Both the position numbers and the translations under genes were made by a program. A stretch of 61,420 nt of DNA. Origin: Acidobacteriota bacterium. GTDB lineage: Bacteria > Acidobacteriota > Vicinamibacteria > Vicinamibacterales > UBA2999. Location: contig JAGNJW010000030.1 in assembly GCA_018000455.1 (NCBI GenBank), positions 1 through 61,420 on the forward strand, written 5' to 3'. The notes beneath the pieces are model-generated. The model saw only the letters and a program-made list of their open reading frames with translations, did not search any database and had not been told where the DNA came from. This document shows, piece by piece, positions 53,819 to 61,420 of the stretch. Position 1 is the stretch's first letter; each line of letters starts with the position of its first letter.

Positions 53819-55717
53819 CTACGCCTCGACCGCTTCGATCTGCACGGCCGCGGCCTTGAACTCGGCCGTGCCCGACTTCGGATCGACGGCGTCGATGGTG
53901 AGGCGGTTGGTCGCCACCTCCTCGGGAAAATGGAACGTCATGAAGGTCAGGCCCGGGCGCAGCGCCGCGTCGATGTGCACCGGCGCCACCACGCAGCCCC
54001 GCCGCGACCGGATGCGCACCGGCTGGCCTTCGACGACGCCGAGGCGCCCGGCGTCCTCCGGCGAGAGATCGACCGTCTCGCCGCGCCGCACCGGCGACGC
54101 GTACGGTCCGGTCTGCACGCCGGTGTTGTACTCCTCGAGCCGGCGGCCGGTCGTCAGGCGGAAGGGGTACTCGGCATCGAGGGCTTCAAACGGCAGGGCG
54201 TGTTCGACGACCGAGAACGGGGCGCGCGGGCCAGACACCGGGCGTTCCCACAGTCGTCCGTGCAGGAACGCCTCGCCCGGGTGGTCGTCGTCGTAGCACG
54301 GCCACTGCAGACCGCCCTCGGCTTCGAGCCGCGCGTAGCTCATGCCGGTATGCACCGGCGAGAGGCGACGCAGCTCGTTCCAGATGCCCTCGGCATCGGT
54401 GGCCGGCCAGCTCGCGCCCATGCGCCGCGCCAGGTCCACGATGATCGCCAGGTCGTCGCGGCTCTCACCGAGCGGCGGCTTGGTCCGGCGCACGCGCTGC
54501 ACACGCCGTTCGCTCGACGTCACGGTGCCCTCCGTCTCGAAGGCGCCGGCGGCGGCCGGCAGCACGACGTCGGCGAGTTCGACCGTGGCGGTGTGCATCA
54601 CGTCCTGCACGACGAGGAAGTCCACCTTCCGGAGCGCGGCCCCCGAGTGGTTCTGATCGGCCTCCGATCGCGCGGGGTTCTCGCCGATGACGTAGAGCGC
54701 CGTCAGGTCGCCGCGGGCCATCGCCTCGAACATCCCGGTCAGGTGCCAGCCGCGCCGGGGCGGCACCGCCACACCCCAGACGCGATCGAACTCAGCGCGC
54801 ACCGCGTCGTTCTCGACGTGCAGGAACCCAGGCAGGCGGTCGGGCAGGGCGCCCATGTCGCCCCCGCCCTGCACATTGTTCTGGCCGCGCAGGGGATTGA
54901 TGCCGGAGCCCCAGCGCCCGACGTGGCCTGTGAGCAGCGCCAGGTTGATGAGCGCCAGCACGTTGTCGACGGCGGTGTGATGCTCGGTGATGCCGAGCGT
55001 CCAGCAGATCATGGCGCGCGGCGCGGTGGCGAACCCGTGCGCCATCTCGCGGATGACGGCTGCTGGGACGCCCGAGGCCTGCTCACCGCGTTCGAGCGTC
55101 CACGGCAGGACCGAAGCCTTGTAGGCCTCGAAGCCGGTGGTGGCGTGGTCGATGAAGTCGCGGTGCGCAAGGCCCGAGACGATGATCTCGCGCCCCATGG
55201 CGTGCGCCAGTGCGATGTCGGTGCCGACGTCGAGGCCGGCCCACACGTCGGCCCACTGGGCCGACGACGTTCGCCGCGGATCGATCGCGTAGAGCCGCGC
55301 CCCACGCCTTAGCCCCTTGAGCAGGTGGTGAAAGTAAATCGGGTGCGTCTCACGCGCGTTCGAGCCCCAGAGCAGGACACAGTCCGTCTCCTCGATCTCG
55401 CGGTACGACGTCGTGCCGCCGCCCATGCCGAACACTGCCGCCAGACCGGCGACGCTAGGAGCGTGTCAAGTGCGGTTACAGCTGTCGATGTTGTTCGAGC
55501 CGATGACGGCGCGCGCGAACTTCTGCGCCGCGTAGTTCATCTCGTTGGTGCCCTTCGAACAACTGAAGAGGCCGAACGTCGATGGACCACGGCGCGCCAC
55601 CGCCTGCCGGAACCCCGCCGCGGCCTTGTCGAGCGCCTCATCCCAGGTCGCGCGCCGGAGCGCGCCGCCACGAACGTCGCGCACGAGCGGATGTGTCAAT
55701 CGTTGCATGCGAGCCAT
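53819..55717 (-). CDS. fdhA: Formate dehydrogenase catalytic subunit, selenocysteine-containing, lacking the N-terminal Fe-S domain
   Basis: The coding region reads through TGA 55466-55468 as selenocysteine (residue 84 of 632). Before it is SNNIDSCNRT, directly after it HAPSVAGLAAVFGMGGG. This matches the known formate dehydrogenase site where Sec (or Cys) ligates Mo/W. The frame is open and homologous on both sides. Later blocks are typical of bis-MGD formate dehydrogenases: WGSNARETHP, GINPLRGQNNVQGGGDMGALPD, TGRRLEEYNTG. It begins at RLTHPLVRD, so the usual N-terminal [4Fe-4S] motif is missing here and is found in the gene at 50939-51928. No signal peptide is present. Confidence 0.92.
55437..55468 (-). 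promoter_or_regulatory. Selenocysteine UGA codon and SECIS hairpin
   Basis: On the minus strand UGA is followed after 12 nt by GUCGCC-GGUCU-GGCGGC: a six-pair stem (55448-55453 with 55437-55442, one U-G wobble) closing a GGUCU loop. E. coli fdhF has the same GGUCU loop on a comparable stem about 11 nt after its UGA. Such hairpins recruit SelB-tRNA(Sec). Confidence 0.9.
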
Positions 55718-55791
55718 ACGCCGAAGAATAGCATCCCCGCCCGCACCAGGGGGCCTGGTCGGACACCGCGCTCGCGGGCAGCGCCCGACGG

Positions 55792-56040
55792 CTAGGGCTC
55801 GAGCGTCCAGCGGGCGAGCGGCGTCGACAGCAGCAGGTAGCGGCGGCGCAGCGCAACCACGCGCGGCGCCAGCTCGGCTACCGGAAACTCGCGTGCCCGA
55901 CAGCGATCGCGTAGCACCCGAATCTCGTGGCGGTAGAGGTCGTTCAGCGCGTCCCGTAGCGCTTGTGGCGTGGTGTCATCCCGCGGCGCGAGCCCGTGCG
56001 TGGCCAGGGCCTCGAGGATCTCCGGATGGTAGGTCGGCAT
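55792..56040 (-). CDS. Small unknown protein upstream of the formate dehydrogenase genes
   Basis: An 82-residue, helical, charged protein (PEILEALATHGLAPRDDTTP near the start, then RHEIRVLRDRC). Its ATG shares one base with the stop of the gene upstream (TGATG), good evidence for translation. I do not recognise the family. It lies 74 nt before the catalytic subunit, so a role in this enzyme's maturation is possible but unproven. Confidence 0.7.
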   Translation of the reverse strand: MPTYHPEILEALATHGLAPRDDTTPQALRDALNDLYRHEIRVLRDRCRAREFPVAELAPRVVALRRRYLLLSTPLARWTLEP

Positions 56041-56768
56041 CAGGGCGAGCAGAGCAGAAGGTACCCGCGAGCCTCGGTGGCCAGGGGCCCAGGGGTCTCG
56101 TCATCGGCCAGCAGCTGCTGCACGCGCCGGTACGCGTCGCACGCGCCGGCGCCGTTGCCGCGGCGATCGCGCGCCCGCGCCACACCGCGCCAGGCCGCCG
56201 GACTCTCGCGCGCGGCGAGCGCACGTTCGAAGGCGGCCTCCGCCAGCTGGTAGTCGTTGACTCCATGCCAGAGCTCCCCGGTTGCGAGCTCGATCGGCAG
56301 CGGCCAGCGTGGCGGCGCGCCGGCGAGGGCAAGGCGCGCGGAGAGTGCCTGCGCCTCCTCGATCCAGACGAGCATCTCGTCGCGCTCGTCCTGAGACGCC
56401 GCGGCCGCCGCCCGCAAGACGGCGGCGGCGTAGGCGGCCTCCGAACGCGGTGGTCCGAGCGCGGTAACGATGGCGATGGCCTCGATCACCGGTGCCAGCG
56501 CCTCGGGACTACCGCCGCGATTGGCGGCGGCGACCGCCGCCGTCCAGCCGCGCCATGCCCAGGCCGCCAGGCGGACCGGGTCGCAGGTGATCTCAGCGCT
56601 GGCGCCGATCCGCACCCGCTCGGAGGCGGAGGCATAGGCGCCGCGCGCGACATCGGCGGCCGTCTGCTCGAGCACCGCCTGCGCCGCCGGTGGGCACTCG
56701 GGTCGCGACGATTGCGGCGCGACGGCCGCCAGGATCGCGAGCGTCCAGGAGATCAGATCCGACGACAT
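56040..56768 (-). CDS. Secreted helical-repeat (TPR-like) protein of unknown function
   Basis: The 242-residue product has a short signal-like N-terminus (LISWTLAILAAVAPQ). It is then almost entirely Ala-rich helix pairs spaced like tetratricopeptide repeats (LAEAAFERALAARESPAAWRGVARARDRR). No catalytic motif is visible. The gene overlaps the next small gene by one base and is divergent from the cytochrome gene. Confidence 0.65.
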   Translation of the reverse strand: MSSDLISWTLAILAAVAPQSSRPECPPAAQAVLEQTAADVARGAYASASERVRIGASAEITCDPVRLAAWAWRGWTAAVAAANRGGSPEALAPVIEAIAIVTALGPPRSEAAYAAAVLRAAAAASQDERDEMLVWIEEAQALSARLALAGAPPRWPLPIELATGELWHGVNDYQLAEAAFERALAARESPAAWRGVARARDRRGNGAGACDAYRRVQQLLADDETPGPLATEARGYLLLCSP

Positions 56769-56852
56769 CCGTGTACAACCAATTATGCCGGGCCAGCCCT
56801 GCGCTGTCGGCCACCTGGAGTTATCATGAGCCCGACTAGAAGGAGTCGCTAG

Positions 56853-57761
56853 ATGAAGATTGCACGTTCCTCCGCGTCGCGTCGACGCGGCCTCGCCGCG
56901 ATGGTGTCGACGATTGCCGTCGCCTCCCTGGTCCTCGCCGGCGCACAGCAACCGCCCGCCAGCCCCGCCACGCCCGCCGCCAAGCCGGCCGCACCTGCCG
57001 TGCCGACCCTGCCGGCGCCGTCGCGCGCCATCGTGCCGGTGGCCGCCAGTTCGGTGGCGGCCAGGCCGGATCAGTGGGTCGGCGAGTACGTGGCCATGAC
57101 GGGGATCGTCGAAGCGAGCCTCGGCGCGATGGCGTTCACGGTCGATCAGGACAAGACCAAGGCCGCGCCCGACGTGCTCGTGCTGGCGCACCGCATGAGC
57201 GATCCGGTGGCGCCCAACACCTACGTCACGGTGATCGGTCTGCTGATGAAGTACGACCCGGCGGACGTCGCCGCCAAGTCCAAGGCCCACGCCCACGATC
57301 TCGGTGCCGATGCCGCCAAGTACGAGGGCAAGCCAGTCGTGCTCGCAACCTCGGTCGTCAACGACCGGATGCTCGATCTGGCTCGCTTCATCCCGCCCGC
57401 CATGACACCGGAGGAAGAGGCGCTGCAGAAGGCCATGCGCGGCGTGCCGGCGGCCTCGGGGGAGATGCGCAAGGGCGCCGACTCCTCGAACGTCGAGATG
57501 GCCACCAAGAACATCGCCACGCTGACGGCTGCCTTCGCCGAGACGGAATCCTTCATGAAGAAGCGCGGCAAGCTCGATGCGATGAAATGGGCCGCCGACG
57601 CCCGCGCCAATGTGCTGGCCGTCGAGAAGGCCGCGAAGGCGGGAACGTGGGACGGGGCGAAGACCGCAGCGGCGGCCGTCGGCTCCGCCTGCGCGACCTG
57701 CCATACGCCGTACCGCGAGCGTCTCGAAGACGGTTCGTTCCGTTTCAAGGCCCGCAGCTAA
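56853..57761 (+). CDS. Periplasmic cytochrome c'-like protein with N-terminal beta domain
   Basis: The 302-residue product has a signal peptide (about 1-31, ending VLAGAQ) and a Pro/Ala linker. A beta domain of about 90 residues resembles an OB fold (VGEYVAMTGIVEASLGAMAF). A four-helix region follows, with a C-terminal heme-binding CATCH motif, the place where cytochrome c' family proteins bind heme. The ATG has AAGGAG 8 nt upstream, and a TATCAT hexamer (56822-56827) could be its -10 box. Confidence 0.82.
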   Translation: MKIARSSASRRRGLAAMVSTIAVASLVLAGAQQPPASPATPAAKPAAPAVPTLPAPSRAIVPVAASSVAARPDQWVGEYVAMTGIVEASLGAMAFTVDQDKTKAAPDVLVLAHRMSDPVAPNTYVTVIGLLMKYDPADVAAKSKAHAHDLGADAAKYEGKPVVLATSVVNDRMLDLARFIPPAMTPEEEALQKAMRGVPAASGEMRKGADSSNVEMATKNIATLTAAFAETESFMKKRGKLDAMKWAADARANVLAVEKAAKAGTWDGAKTAAAAVGSACATCHTPYRERLEDGSFRFKARS

Positions 57762-57786
57762 CGGGAGTCGCCTCGTCGCGGCTCGG

Positions 57787-57817
57787 CGAGCGACTCGTTC
57801 ACGCGCCGAGTCGCTCG
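57787..57817. terminator. Inverted repeat between convergent genes
   Basis: Perfect 11-bp arms (57787-57797 and 57807-57817, CGAGCGACTCG) flank a 9-nt spacer. The repeat starts 25 nt after the cytochrome stop and covers the last codons of the convergent AAA+ gene, so it could terminate both. No T-run is present. Confidence 0.45.
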
Positions 57818-58773
57818 AGCATCCGGTAGAAGGCCCGCCGGCTGACGCCCAGCGTCGCCGCCGCCGCCGACTTGTTTCCTCGCACCGCCGCCAGGGCCGC
57901 CCTCACGCGCAACCGCTCGGCCTGAGCGACGGCACTTCCACCTGCCCCCCCTGCCCTGCCGGCGCCGCCGCAGGTTCCGGGACCGAAGCCACAGGCTTCG
58001 CGCACCGTGTGCGCGGCAATCACCACATCGTCGCTCAGCGCCGCGGCACGCATCACCACGTGCCGCAATTCGCGCACGTTGCCCGGCCAGCGACGCTCCT
58101 CCAGCAGGGCCAGCCCGGCGCCCGACCAGGTGCGCTCGGTGAGTCGCAACCGTCGGCAGGCGTCGCGCAGGAGCGCCGTGGCGAGCCCTGCGATGTCGTC
58201 CCGGCGCTCCTCGAGCGACGGCAGGTGTAGGCGCACGCCCCCGAGGCGATGGACGAGGTCAGCGCGGACCTCGCCGCGCGCGATGAGCACCTCGGTATCG
58301 TCCGACGTGCCGGCAATGACATGCAGGCCCTCGCCTGACGGCAGATCCGCCGACGCCGTCAGGGCGCGCACGAGCGCCGTCTGTTCGTCGGCGGCAAGAT
58401 CGCGCACTTCGGGCACGAAGCAGGTGACGGCGCCGCGGACTCCACGTGCCGCCTCACGCAGGTACTCGCGTTCGGCGCTGTCTTGCGCGCCGAGCAGCGT
58501 CACCTGCGCGCCGCCACGGCACGGCCCAAGCCGGTGCATCACCGCCGCGAGCGTGGCCTTACCGGCCCCGGTTTCGCCAGTGATGAGCGTGGCGCGCGCA
58601 TGCGGCGCCAGGCGTTCGACGGCGTGGAAGAGCGTCTGCATCACGGCCGACTGGCCGAGCATGCCGTGAAAGATCCGCCCGCCGTCACGGGCGCGCCCGA
58701 ACGAGGTCTGGGCATCCAGCACGCGTCCGGCGGAGCTGTCGTCGAGCAAGCGTGCCGTGGCGTCGTCGGGCAT
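57799..58773 (-). CDS. AAA+ enhancer-binding-like regulator lacking GAFTGA
   Basis: The 324 residues from ATG 58773 contain Walker A GETGAGKATL, a weakened Walker B (VTCFVPEVRDL), an Arg-finger region (RADLVHRLGG), WPGNVREL of the sensor II region, and a C-terminal Fis-like helix-turn-helix (NKSAAAATLGVSRRAFYRML). The sigma-54-contacting GAFTGA loop is absent and no receiver or sensor domain is present. It is therefore probably not a classical sigma-54 activator and may act like TyrR-type proteins that lost this contact. Confidence 0.85.
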   Translation of the reverse strand: MPDDATARLLDDSSAGRVLDAQTSFGRARDGGRIFHGMLGQSAVMQTLFHAVERLAPHARATLITGETGAGKATLAAVMHRLGPCRGGAQVTLLGAQDSAEREYLREAARGVRGAVTCFVPEVRDLAADEQTALVRALTASADLPSGEGLHVIAGTSDDTEVLIARGEVRADLVHRLGGVRLHLPSLEERRDDIAGLATALLRDACRRLRLTERTWSGAGLALLEERRWPGNVRELRHVVMRAAALSDDVVIAAHTVREACGFGPGTCGGAGRAGGAGGSAVAQAERLRVRAALAAVRGNKSAAAATLGVSRRAFYRMLERLGA

Positions 58774-58906
58774 CGGCGGACCTTTCCGCCTACTGAATCG
58801 GCGCCTCTGTCGAGAACTTGAATCACCCCGTGTCGCCATCGGGCAGCCCATCGGCATCTGGCGATCGGGCAGTCAAGCCGCGGAGGCTGCGGCCGATTGA
58901 CTCGCC

Positions 58907-60661
58907 GTGACCGTCGTGTTCGCGCGGCGTCTGGGCCCGGCGGTGGCCCTGACCGCCGCGATACTGTGTCTCGCGTCGGCCTCCACGCCGGTTGGCGCCA
59001 TCGGCCGCCTGGCTGGCGACGCGCTCCTGGCGCGCGCCAGCGCCGCCGCGGTGCGCGGCGTGGTCGTGGCCGTCTCGGCAGAGCGCGACCCGTCCGTCGA
59101 CACGATCTACACACACGTGCACCTGGCGGTGACGCGGGCGTGGGGGTTTCCGACCCCGCCAGCGGTCGTCGAACTCAAGCTGCTCGGTGGGGCGACGGCG
59201 ACCCAGGTGCTGGTCGTGGGCGGCCAGGCGCGATTCGCGGTGGGCGAAGAAGTGCTGGTCTTCCTCGATGTCCGGCCCCGCGATGGTTCCCTGTCGGTGA
59301 CCGGCCTCGAGCGTGGCAAATGGACGGTGCAGACGATGTTGGGGGGTCCGGCGACGGTCACTCGCCAACGGCACGACGACGATGCGCCCGGGCCGGCGCG
59401 CGACACGATCGCCGGCGCTGAACTCGACGCCCTGGCCGCACTGGCCGGCACCACCGTCCGTCTGCCGGCGTTGGCGCTGGACGCGCCGCCGCGCCACGAC
59501 CGAATTCTCGCACCCATGGCGGCCAGCGATGCGCCTGTTGGGGGCCGCTGGCACGAGGCCGACTGGGGGGCGCCGATCTTCGTCGACTCGATGGCCGGCG
59601 GTCATCCCCTGTTTCCCAGCGGCGGCTTCGGACAACTGCTGCGCGCCATCAACCTGTGGGATGGTGCCAGTGCGCTGCGCCTGCTGCCGGGTGTCTTGCG
59701 CGGCCCGCGTTGCTTCGGCAACAGCGAAACGGCCGACGGTCGTGTTTCGATCAGCTACGACGATCCGTGCGGTGAGATCGCCAACACGAGCCCGACACTT
59801 GCTCTCGGCGGCGCCTACTACTCGAGCGCCGATGTGCGCGTCGTCGGCGGAACGCCCTACTGGAAGATCACCAAGGGCGTGGTGGTGCTCGACGATGCGC
59901 GCGCGAAGTTCTCCAGCCTGAGCACCGGCTGCTACGAGGAAGTGCTGACCCACGAAATCGGTCACGCCGTCGGTCTGGCGCACGCCACCTCGACGCCAGC
60001 GGTGATGGCGCCGTGGCTGGCGCTAGAGTGCGTGAATCGCACGGAGTCGTTGCCGCTGCAACCGCCGGATGTGGCGGCGGTGGCGGCCCGCTATCCGAGC
60101 GTCGTGCCGGCCGATGGGCCGCCGGGCACGCCGGCCGGCCTCACCGGACTCGTGACGGGCTCCAGCGTGCAGGTCTCGTGGCTGCCGACCGGGGCCGCGG
60201 CGGCCAGCTATCAACTGATCGTGGGCAGCCTGCCCGGAGCTGCGGACGTGGGCGCCTTCCCCGCTGGCACGACGAGTCTCGTGGCCACCGGCGTCGCACG
60301 CGGCGTGTACTACATTCGCGCCGTGGCGATGAATGCGCACGGAACCAGCGCGCCATCGCCTGACATCGTGGTCGTGGTGGGCGATGGCCTGCCGGGTATC
60401 CCGGTCGGCTTGCTGGCTGCCGCGGGCCAGAACGGCGACGTCCGGGTGTTGTGGCAACCGCCACGCATGGGCGCGCCGCCGCACGGCTACGTGCTGCTCG
60501 TCGGCACGGCAGCCGACTCGCCGGCGACGCGCATTCCGGTGGCGCAAACGGCGCTCTTCGCCCAGGGGGTCAAGTCGGGCACCTACTTCGTGCGGGCGGT
60601 GGCAGTGAACGGCGCTGGGGCTGGACCGGCCTCACCCGAGATCCTCGTCGTCGTTCCCTGA
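58907..60661 (+). CDS. Secreted matrixin-like zinc metalloprotease with fibronectin-like repeats
   Basis: The 584-residue product begins at GTG 58907 with a signal peptide (about 1-31). A metzincin zinc site HEIGHAVGLAH starts at His349, with a downstream Met (AVMAP) at the right distance for the Met-turn. The last 190 residues form two fibronectin III-like modules (GLTGLVTGSSVQVSWLP, GLLAAAGQNGDVRVLWQP). The N-terminal 200 residues are unrecognised. Secretion is inferred. Confidence 0.85.
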   Translation: MTVVFARRLGPAVALTAAILCLASASTPVGAIGRLAGDALLARASAAAVRGVVVAVSAERDPSVDTIYTHVHLAVTRAWGFPTPPAVVELKLLGGATATQVLVVGGQARFAVGEEVLVFLDVRPRDGSLSVTGLERGKWTVQTMLGGPATVTRQRHDDDAPGPARDTIAGAELDALAALAGTTVRLPALALDAPPRHDRILAPMAASDAPVGGRWHEADWGAPIFVDSMAGGHPLFPSGGFGQLLRAINLWDGASALRLLPGVLRGPRCFGNSETADGRVSISYDDPCGEIANTSPTLALGGAYYSSADVRVVGGTPYWKITKGVVVLDDARAKFSSLSTGCYEEVLTHEIGHAVGLAHATSTPAVMAPWLALECVNRTESLPLQPPDVAAVAARYPSVVPADGPPGTPAGLTGLVTGSSVQVSWLPTGAAAASYQLIVGSLPGAADVGAFPAGTTSLVATGVARGVYYIRAVAMNAHGTSAPSPDIVVVVGDGLPGIPVGLLAAAGQNGDVRVLWQPPRMGAPPHGYVLLVGTAADSPATRIPVAQTALFAQGVKSGTYFVRAVAVNGAGAGPASPEILVVVP

Positions 60662-60755
60662 CGTCCCCTGGAGGGCCGAACCCGTACAGACGACAGGGAC
60701 GCCCGCCGGACATCTGCCGGTCGAGCGCCCCTGCGCGGCTTCTTGTGGCCGTTGT

Positions 60756-61420
60756 CTAGGGCAGTGCCGTGACGCAGATGGCCGTGACTGTGAGGGTCCA
60801 GTTCGGCGTTCCCGTCTGGGCCTCTCTGAGGCTCACCGTCCACGACGAGGCGCTCGCCGGGCCATTCTGGAGGACGTATCCTCCGCTCGTGAGGTTGGTG
60901 GCGAAGCCACCACCCACAACGGAACCGCCGGCCGCGCAGGTCGCTGTCACCGTCTTGGTGCTCGTCGTGTTCTGGCCCAAGCTGGCCACGGCCGTCGCGT
61001 AGCCGCTCACACCCGGAGCGCCCTGAGCACCGGTGGGGCCCATCGGGCCCTGAGGACCCGCCGCACCGGTGCTACCGGCTGGCCCCTGTGGCCCAGCCAC
61101 ACCCTGAGGACCCGCCGCACCGTCGTTACCCGCCGGGCCCTGCGGACCGGCCGCACCATCGTTACCTGCCGGGCCTTGCGGACCGGCCGGACCCTGCGCG
61201 CCGTCGTTGCCAGGCGTACCCGCCGCGCCGTCGTTGCCCGCGGGCCCCTGCGGGCCCTGAGGCCCTGCCGGACCCGCCGCACCATCGTTACCCGCCGGGC
61301 CTTGCGGACCGGCCGGACCCTGCGCGCCGTCGTTGCCAGGCGTACCCGCCGCGCCGTCGTTGCCCGCGGGCCCCTGCGGGCCCTGAGGCCCTGCCGGACC
61401 CGCCGCACCATCGTTACCCG
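60756..61420 (-). CDS. Collagen-like repeat protein (5' part outside window)
   Basis: The visible part runs as uninterrupted Gly-X-Y triplets (GNDGAAGPAGPQGPQGPA and variants) from the window edge to about 61010. A globular C-terminal domain of about 85 residues follows (ASLGQNTTSTKTVTATCAAG) with two cysteines that may pair. Gly-X-Y rich bacterial proteins form triple helices at the cell surface. The start and any signal peptide lie beyond the window. Confidence 0.88.
   Translation of the reverse strand, partial: GNDGAAGPAGPQGPQGPAGNDGAAGTPGNDGAQGPAGPQGPAGNDGAAGPAGPQGPQGPAGNDGAAGTPGNDGAQGPAGPQGPAGNDGAAGPQGPAGNDGAAGPQGVAGPQGPAGSTGAAGPQGPMGPTGAQGAPGVSGYATAVASLGQNTTSTKTVTATCAAGGSVVGGGFATNLTSGGYVLQNGPASASSWTVSLREAQTGTPNWTLTVTAICVTALP
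61155..61420. repeat. 126-bp tandem repeat encoding collagen-like triplets
   Basis: The sequence beginning ACCATCGTTACC recurs at 61155, 61281 and 61407, a period of exactly 126 bp or 42 codons (14 Gly-X-Y triplets). The copies are nearly identical, indicating recent expansion, and continue beyond the window. Confidence 0.9.

Noticed and set aside
55435..55468. Reading the TGA as a true stop and the formate dehydrogenase gene as a pseudogene
   Set aside because: The TGA is at the exact Sec position, both sides are in the same frame, there are no other disabling mutations and a SECIS hairpin follows at the right distance.
57799..58773. Second flagellar sigma-54 activator
   Set aside because: No GAFTGA loop, no receiver domain, and distant from flagellar genes.
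58823..59983. 386-codon minus-strand open frame
   Set aside because: Antisense to the metalloprotease gene, which has a clear zinc site and signal peptide.
61155..61420. CRISPR or insertion-sequence repeat
   Set aside because: The 126-bp period equals 42 codons of uninterrupted Gly-X-Y sequence; it is an internal coding repeat.

Overview
The window looks like chromosome from a GC-rich Acidobacteriota bacterium, most likely near Vicinamibacteria. The evidence is a carboxypeptidase-regulatory-domain TonB receptor of the Oar type, a VWFA-related acidobacterial-type secreted protein, a DUF5916/CBM9-like outer-membrane protein, very high third-position GC, and many PAS/histidine-kinase/receiver hybrids. 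The taxonomic call is inference. I saw no rRNA, tRNA, CRISPR array or insertion sequence.

1-17.1 kb (minus strand): one large flagellar cluster. In transcription order it holds a CheY-like regulator, flgB, flgC, fliE, fliF, fliG, fliH, fliI, fliJ, flgD, a 65-residue unknown, flgE, fliK, an EF-hand protein, fliL, fliN, fliO, fliP, fliQ, fliR, flhB and flhA (cut by the window edge). Stop/start overlaps (ATGA, GTGA) are common. fliM is absent from its usual place between fliL and fliN. A sigma-54 type promoter precedes the cluster, and an NtrC-type activator with a GAFTGA loop is divergently encoded beside it. A second sigma-54-like site and a hairpin between flgD and the hook genes suggest two transcription units.

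17.2-27.5 kb: a signalling island with the NtrC activator, a small histidine kinase, three hybrid kinases (two close paralogues), an EAL-HDOD protein and an HDOD protein.

27.5-49.6 kb: general metabolism and envelope genes. These are a PhoD-like phosphatase with an Oar-like receptor, a DUF5916 protein, LOG, NAD synthetase, a VWFA protein, a TrmH-type methyltransferase, glpF-glpK, a DedA protein, a phosphopantetheinyl transferase overlapping a PptH-like phosphoesterase, a rhodanese, a frameshifted TonB-like gene, gamma-glutamyltransferase and a Rossmann oxidoreductase. Several of these genes have a TANNNT -10-like hexamer only 5-9 nt before the start codon, which suggests leaderless mRNAs.

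49.7-56.8 kb: a decayed PQQ dehydrogenase, then the most striking locus, an NAD-linked formate dehydrogenase. Its catalytic gene is interrupted by an in-frame TGA exactly at the active-site position and followed by a near-textbook bacterial SECIS hairpin with a GGUCU loop, so it is a selenoprotein. The alpha chain, normally one polypeptide, is split into two genes whose order is inverted (C-terminal catalytic part first, N-terminal Fe-S part last), with a fused NuoE-NuoF diaphorase between them.

56.8-61.4 kb: a cytochrome c'-like protein, an AAA+ regulator lacking GAFTGA, a matrixin-like metalloprotease with fibronectin-like repeats, and a truncated collagen-like protein built from 126-bp tandem repeats.

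A heptanucleotide repeat (GGGAACA/GGGAGCA) occurs at three places. Each time it sits at the 3' end of a gene, with the G-rich unit on that gene's coding strand.
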